From contig JABARH010000035.1 in the NCBI GenBank assembly GCA_019187665.1, forward strand, positions 1-53,077: 53,077 nt of DNA. Reading direction: 5' to 3'. Of this stretch, positions 48,780 to 53,077 are shown one piece after another. A program made the position numbers and the translations under genes. The first letter of the stretch is position 1. Every line of letters begins with the position of its first letter. Source of the DNA: Anaerolineales bacterium. GTDB taxonomy: Bacteria; Chloroflexota; Anaerolineae; Anaerolineales; Villigracilaceae. Below the pieces are notes generated by a model. That model saw nothing but the letters and a program-made list of their open reading frames with translations, did not search any database and had not been told where the DNA came from.

Positions 48780-50719
48780 GGATCGAGAAAAGTGACCAGG
48801 GGTTCAGAATCAGACGGCGGGTCTTTCAACACAAAGCGATACAACAAGCCTCCCAAGTGTACCTTATCGCCATGTTTTAAGGGATAGCCCTCGCGGGTGA
48901 CTGTCTCATAGTTCACCCACGTCCCCGCGGCGGAGCCGGGATCGCTGATAACGTACCCCTCTGAAGTATGCGTGATGCGCGCATGCAGCGGCGCGATGAC
49001 CGCCTCGTCCAGAATGAAGGATGCCTGGACCGGGTCCGTGCCGATGGTCAGTTCGTCGGCGGGGATGGGGATGGGCAACGTGGAAGCCGCTTCCCCGTCG
49101 GGGGTGAGGCGGAGCAGGGCGGCGGGCGATTCCACATTTGCGGATTTTAATCGCCGCGTCTTTTTCAACGGGTCGGTGGGCGGCTCGATGGACGCGATCG
49201 CGACGGGTTGGGTCAACGGATCGGCGTAGCGTTGTTTTTTCTCGCGGCGGGCGCGCGCCGAGGGCAGACGCAATCGCCCGCTGGCAAGGATGCCGAACAG
49301 GATGATCCCGGCGATGGCGATCACGCTCCCGACAATGACGAAGCGGTAGCGCGCCAACAGGGTGAGGGGGGTGACGGGCGGGCGCACAACCTGAACGAGG
49401 ACCGGGGTTTCGAGGCTGGCGCCGGTCAGGTTGAGCAGGTCGGTGGCTTCGACGCGCAGAGTGTGTTGACCGCTTTCGGTGTAGGCGCTTAAATCCCAGG
49501 TGAATTTATCGAGCGCGCCGCTGGTGTTGGTCGCGGCTGGCTGTCCGTCAATAAAGAGCGTTACGCTGAGGATCGGGCGTTGATGCCCGTCGGGGAAGTC
49601 GAAGATGACTTCGATGGCTTGTTGCGCGGGGAGCAGAATTTTTTCATTGAATGGATCGTCCTCCGGGGCGCGGCGCGTGATCTGCGCGGGCAGGACGGTG
49701 ATGATCGGATTCGGCGCCTGCACGTTGAGCGCAAAGGTCTGCGCGGCGGAGGCGATGCGCGCGCCGTCGAGGTTCACTTCCGCGCTTAATCTGTGATCGC
49801 CGGTGGTGTTAAGTTTGGATGAATAGGTCAGGCGGTAGGCATTGCGAAGCGGAGTGAAATAGGTTTCAGGGTCGGGCAGTGCGCTGTTGTCGAAGAGAAC
49901 GAACGACCCGCCGGTCTGCTGGGTGAGAGTTTGGAAGAGTGCAATGCTCGAATGGTTGAAATTGAGTTCGCTATCCGCCAGCCAGATGAAAATGCGCACA
50001 TGTCCTTGCATGGCGCGTTGACCGATGGAGGTCAGCGCTTCGGCGAGATTGGCGTCTTCCATGTGCGGCGTGACAAAGAGGATCGCGCGTTTCATGCCCA
50101 CTTCCGGCGTCGAGGCGAGGGCGGCGTCCATGGCGATCGAGAGGGTTTGAATGTTCGGCGTGCTGGCGCGAAATTCCGGCTGAAAGGCGGAGAGCGCCGC
50201 GCTGAATTCGAGCGGACCGCTGTGGGCGCTGATCAGCCCGGCGATCGAGACGAGACTCAAGTCGTCGCCTTTTTTTTCGTCGAGCGCGCGCGACCAGGTT
50301 TCGATGGCGCGTTGGATCTTTTGATAGCGCGTGATGCCCTGTCCGTCGCGGACTCCCAGCGCGGGACCGGTGTTGAACGCCACCACGATCTGCGCGCCGA
50401 CCGGATACTCGGTTAGTTCGTCCACCGGGCGGGCGGAGTCGTCCTCGCGCATGGTCACGTCGGCGAGGCTGAGTCCGCTCACAAATTGGCCCGAGGCGTC
50501 GTACACATCCAGCACCGTGGAGACGGTTGGGAAACCGCTTGTGTCCGGCGCGTCAATCTCCACGTAGGCGGCATTTTGCGCGGAGGCGGGAGATGATATT
50601 AAAGAAGAAAGAACGAAGATCAGAGCCAGAAACGCAGAAACACGCGCGGTGGCGCGGGAGTCATTTCGCGCCCCTCGCGTTATTTCATGTCCGACTATTT
50701 TTTGCGCAGTATCTTGCAT
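48776..50719 (-). CDS. Membrane protein with vWA-like and FHA domains
   Basis: This 647-residue protein has an N-terminal hydrophobic segment acting as signal peptide or anchor (about residues 28-48, ending SPASAQ), an extracytoplasmic vWA-like domain (about 90-300), beta-sandwich regions (about 310-450), a transmembrane segment (FVIVGSVIAIAGIILFGILA, about 460-480), and a cytosolic C-terminal FHA domain (about 560-640; ELTIGTDP...HARITHTSEGYVISDPGSAAGTWVNYETV) that binds phosphothreonine. A +4 stop-start overlap couples it to PP2C. It may pass an outside signal to the phosphatase or a kinase (inference). Start at ATG 50717-50719 is a guess; a TTG nine codons upstream is possible. Confidence 0.85.
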   Translation of the reverse strand: MQDTAQKIVGHEITRGARNDSRATARVSAFLALIFVLSSLISSPASAQNAAYVEIDAPDTSGFPTVSTVLDVYDASGQFVSGLSLADVTMREDDSARPVDELTEYPVGAQIVVAFNTGPALGVRDGQGITRYQKIQRAIETWSRALDEKKGDDLSLVSIAGLISAHSGPLEFSAALSAFQPEFRASTPNIQTLSIAMDAALASTPEVGMKRAILFVTPHMEDANLAEALTSIGQRAMQGHVRIFIWLADSELNFNHSSIALFQTLTQQTGGSFVLFDNSALPDPETYFTPLRNAYRLTYSSKLNTTGDHRLSAEVNLDGARIASAAQTFALNVQAPNPIITVLPAQITRRAPEDDPFNEKILLPAQQAIEVIFDFPDGHQRPILSVTLFIDGQPAATNTSGALDKFTWDLSAYTESGQHTLRVEATDLLNLTGASLETPVLVQVVRPPVTPLTLLARYRFVIVGSVIAIAGIILFGILASGRLRLPSARARREKKQRYADPLTQPVAIASIEPPTDPLKKTRRLKSANVESPAALLRLTPDGEAASTLPIPIPADELTIGTDPVQASFILDEAVIAPLHARITHTSEGYVISDPGSAAGTWVNYETVTREGYPLKHGDKVHLGGLLYRFVLKDPPSDSEPLVTFLDP

Positions 50720-50761
50720 GGTCTCAATCGTCAAATCGGAAATCAAAAATCGAAAATTTCT

Positions 50762-52300
50762 TCACTCCCATTCGATCGTCGCAGGCGGTTTGCTCGTAAT
50801 ATCATACACGACGCGATTGATTCCGTCCACTTCGTTCACAATACGATTCGCCACCTTTGCCAGCAGGTCGTGCGGCAGGCGCGCCCAGTCGGCGGTCATA
50901 AAATCCTCGGTCGTCACCGCGCGGATCGCCGCCGCTTCTTGATATGTCCGTTGATCTCCCATGACTCCCACCGATCTCACCGGCAACAAAACCACGAACG
51001 CCTGCGACGTATCGGCATTCTTCCCCAAAAACCCAGCATTGGACAATTCCTCGATCAGGATCGCATCCGCCGCCCGCAAACGGGACACACGCTCCGGCGT
51101 CACCTCCCCGAGGCAGCGCACGGTCAAACCCGGACCCGGGAACGGTTGCCGCCAAACCAACGCTTCCGGCAATCCCAGCGCTTCGCCCACCGCCCGGACT
51201 TCATCTTTGAACAAATATCGCAACGGCTCAACCAACTCGAACTGCATATCTTCGGGCAATCCGCCCACATTGTGATGTGACTTGATTTTCTGCGCCTTGT
51301 TCCTATCGGGAGCAGACGACTCGACCACATCGGGATAGATCGTCCCTTGCACTAAAAATTTCGGCTGACCGACTTGCTTCGCCTGTTCTTCAAAAATGCG
51401 GATGAACTTCTCGCCGACGATCTTTCGTTTTTGTTCCGGGTCTTCCACGCCTTTGAGCGCGGCGAAATATTCGTCTGCGGCTTCGACTGCGATCAACTCG
51501 GCATGGAGATTCTCGCGGAACGCGTCCGCGACCTGCGCGCCTTCGTTTTTCCGCAAGAGGCCGGTATCCACGAACACGCAGACTAACTGGTCGCCAATCG
51601 CTTTGTGGACCAACGCCGCCGCAACCGACGAGTCGACTCCACCCGAGACCGCCGCGAGGACCCTTTCGCTTCCCACCTGCGCGCGAATCCGTTTGACGGC
51701 TTCCTCGATGATCGACTCCGGAGTCCATTCGGGTTTGGCGCCGCAAATGTCAGTTGCAAAATATTTGAGGAGTTGACTTCCATTCGGCGTGTGATGCACT
51801 TCAGGATGAAATTGCACGCCGAAATATTTGCGGTTGAAATCGCCCATCGCCGCGAAGGGACTGTTTTGACTACTCGCCAATGCAGTAAAACCTTCAGGGA
51901 GTTTATTAATTCGATCCCCATGTGACATCCAGACTTTAGAGAGATTAGAGACTAGAGGACTAGAGACTAGCAGACGAATTTCCGCCTGCCCATATTCGCG
52001 ATGCGCGGACGGATCCACCTGTCCGCCGAGGGCGTGGGTCAACGCTTGCATCCCGTAGCAGATACCGAGGATGGGAAGTCCGCTTTCGAGGATGAACTTC
52101 TGAATGTAAGGAGCCTTGTCTTCATAGACAGAACTCGGTCCGCCCGAGAGGATGAATCCCTTCGGCTGGATGGACATGATCTGTTCCTGTGGCGCGTCCC
52201 ACGGGAACAGCTCGCAGTAGACCTGCGCCTCGCGCACACGGCGGGCGATGATCTGGGCGTACTGGGAACCGAAATCGAGGATGGCGATGGATTGGGTCAT
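50762..52300 (-). CDS. guaA: GMP synthase (glutamine-hydrolysing)
   Basis: This 512-residue enzyme converts XMP to GMP. The N-terminal class I amidotransferase has the catalytic Cys in [16 protein letters not shown] and His-Glu in VQFHPEV. The ATP-pyrophosphatase has the P-loop [10 protein letters not shown], and the C-terminal dimerisation domain ends PPATIEWE. Length is usual. Odd point: in the amidotransferase a variable surface stretch, [16 protein letters not shown], is encoded by a short repeat run of the CTAGAGA type (51931-51975), like the intergenic arrays. ATG 52298-52300 has AGGA 8-9 nt upstream. Confidence 0.96.
   Translation of the reverse strand: MTQSIAILDFGSQYAQIIARRVREAQVYCELFPWDAPQEQIMSIQPKGFILSGGPSSVYEDKAPYIQKFILESGLPILGICYGMQALTHALGGQVDPSAHREYGQAEIRLLVSSPLVSNLSKVWMSHGDRINKLPEGFTALASSQNSPFAAMGDFNRKYFGVQFHPEVHHTPNGSQLLKYFATDICGAKPEWTPESIIEEAVKRIRAQVGSERVLAAVSGGVDSSVAAALVHKAIGDQLVCVFVDTGLLRKNEGAQVADAFRENLHAELIAVEAADEYFAALKGVEDPEQKRKIVGEKFIRIFEEQAKQVGQPKFLVQGTIYPDVVESSAPDRNKAQKIKSHHNVGGLPEDMQFELVEPLRYLFKDEVRAVGEALGLPEALVWRQPFPGPGLTVRCLGEVTPERVSRLRAADAILIEELSNAGFLGKNADTSQAFVVLLPVRSVGVMGDQRTYQEAAAIRAVTTEDFMTADWARLPHDLLAKVANRIVNEVDGINRVVYDITSKPPATIEWE
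51931..51975. repeat. Short CTAGAGA-type repeat run inside guaA
   Basis: Units of 7-8 bp with a CTAG/TTAG core (AGACTAGAG, GACTAGAG) repeat about five times in the coding sequence and are translated as [11 protein letters not shown]. The core resembles GACTAGAA units at 47821-47908. Confidence 0.65.
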
Positions 52301-52315
52301 GAAATGATCCTGGTC

Positions 52316-52370
52316 AAAAGTCGAAGGTCAAAGGTCTCTTGTCTTTTCAGACTTTCGACTTTTCACCTTC
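52316..52370. repeat. 7-bp repeats with inverted arms upstream of guaA
   Basis: GTCAAAA, GTCGAAG, GTCAAAG, GTCTCTT and GTCTTTT are 7-bp steps, followed by inverted GACTTTC and GACTTTT, so the region can form a hairpin. Nothing else is seen between guaA and the DUF4143 remnant. Confidence 0.6.
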
Positions 52371-52451
52371 GCCCCCTGATATGAGATGAAAATGCAACTG
52401 CGGAAAATCCTGAAACTCCACGCCATTAACGATGAGGCGGTAGGCGGAAGG

Positions 52452-52958
52452 TTACAAATACTGCCAGGGGATGACGGATATCCTGTCATCCAGTTTTTCA
52501 GGGCGGTTTCCCATGGTCACAACGAAAGCGCGTTTGACCTTGTCGCCGTAATCCGCGATAAAACTCTTCAAACCGGTCAAATCACCAGCGGTGATGCTGG
52601 CCGCGCTTTTGATTTCGATGGGGATGAGTTCGTCGTGCGATTCGATCACGCAATCCACTTCCGCGCCGGAGGATGTCCGCCAGTAATAAACCTTATGATT
52701 CGTTTTCAACAGGCGAATCCTGCGAATTAATTCGAGCACCACCGCGTGTTCGAACAACACGCCCTTTTGCACATTGAGTATTTCGGGGACAAGGGGCAGA
52801 CGGGCAAGCGCGTTCCGCACACCCATGTCGAAGAAGTAGTAACGTGATGTGGATAGGATACGTTTGCGGGCATTCTTTATATATCCGTCCACGCGCTCCA
52901 CAATCAGCGTGTCTTCCAGAATGGAATAGTACTGCTTGATGGTGGGAACGCGGTAGCA
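52452..52958 (-). pseudogene. DUF4143-type ATPase, C-terminal part only, cut by an insertion sequence
   Basis: The minus strand encodes VPTIKQYYSILEDTLIV, then RYYFFDMGVRNALA, KGVLFEHAVVLELI, KVYYWRTSSGAEVDCVI and PIEIKSA, the DUF4143 domain with its nuclease-like Glu-Val-Asp...Glu-x-Lys pattern, found at the C-terminus of a family of AAA ATPases. Reading upstream, the frame meets a stop at 52965-52967 and similarity ends near 52958. The N-terminal P-loop domain is absent, replaced by insertion-sequence DNA. It would be non-functional unless an internal start is used. Confidence 0.8.
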
Positions 52959-53077
52959 CCGCAGTTAAACGTGGTCATTGAGCCCATTGATGAGCCAGTT
53001 GAAGCAGGGCGATAGAGGGCCTGCCGCGCTGTTTGGGCAACTTCCAACGCGGGAGAGGAATGCGGAAGTGGAATAAT
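52959..53077 (-). mobile_element. End of an insertion sequence with transposase C-terminus (runs off the window)
   Basis: On the minus strand, from the window edge to a TGA at 52975-52977, a frame encodes FRIPLPRWKLPKQRGRPSIALLQLAHQWAQ, which resembles the basic C-terminus of DDE transposases. The ~18 bases after the stop would be the terminal inverted repeat, joining the DUF4143 gene near 52958. The IS family cannot be named from this piece. Confidence 0.55.

Overview
The window reads as a bacterial chromosome of the Chloroflexota type, most likely an Anaerolineae relative. This is inferred from gene style, not from a marker gene: large MalT-like STAND regulators, a recG / four-helix-bundle / coaD / coiled-coil / yifB run, an FHA-vWA gene coupled to a PP2C phosphatase, and very dense small repeats. 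By eye GC is in the high 50s, with AT-richer islands in the restriction-modification genes. I saw no rRNA, tRNA or CRISPR array.

Layout. 1-1.2 kb: sulfur-carrier genes (two DsrE-like proteins, TusA) on the minus strand. 1.3-3.8 kb: a NarL-type histidine kinase and response regulator. 4-6.3 kb: a secreted serine hydrolase. 6.5-13.6 kb: a minus-strand peptide-type ABC importer operon (binding lipoprotein, two permeases, two ATPases) ending in a nitrilase-family amidase. 13.7-18.1 kb: an array of toxin-antitoxin modules in three cassettes, each closed by the same terminator and separated by four copies of a ~245-bp repeat. 18.1-24.3 kb: a four-gene minus-strand defence operon with an N6-methylase fragment, a single-polypeptide DarT-DarG fusion, an Eco57I-type methylase and a GIY-YIG/SF2-helicase protein. 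24.4-31 kb: a DUF2283 gene with a toxin remnant, then two giant STAND regulators, one with a SARP/BTAD output and one with a LuxR output. 31-37.6 kb: an ABC exporter, CPBP protease, MFS pump, hydrolase and a ketopantoate-reductase-like enzyme. 37.6-44.5 kb: a truncated duplicate of the SARP gene end, then yifB, a coiled-coil protein, coaD, a four-helix-bundle gene and recG. 44.5-46.1 kb: a ThaI-like type II restriction-modification pair. 46.1-46.8 kb: tandem repeats and gene remnants. 46.8-53.1 kb: a membrane protein, PP2C and FHA-vWA genes, guaA, and a DUF4143 ATPase gene cut by an insertion sequence.

The most unusual features are: (1) the DarT-DarG fusion inside a methylase/helicase operon; (2) arrays of strictly 8-bp units placed directly behind stop codons and sometimes supplying the stop codon; (3) a dispersed family of hairpins with CTCT or AGAG loops and compensatory stem changes, including one flush three-way junction; (4) repeat-bounded toxin-antitoxin cassettes; (5) about ten genes whose -10 box lies only 6-8 nt before the start codon, which implies leaderless mRNAs.
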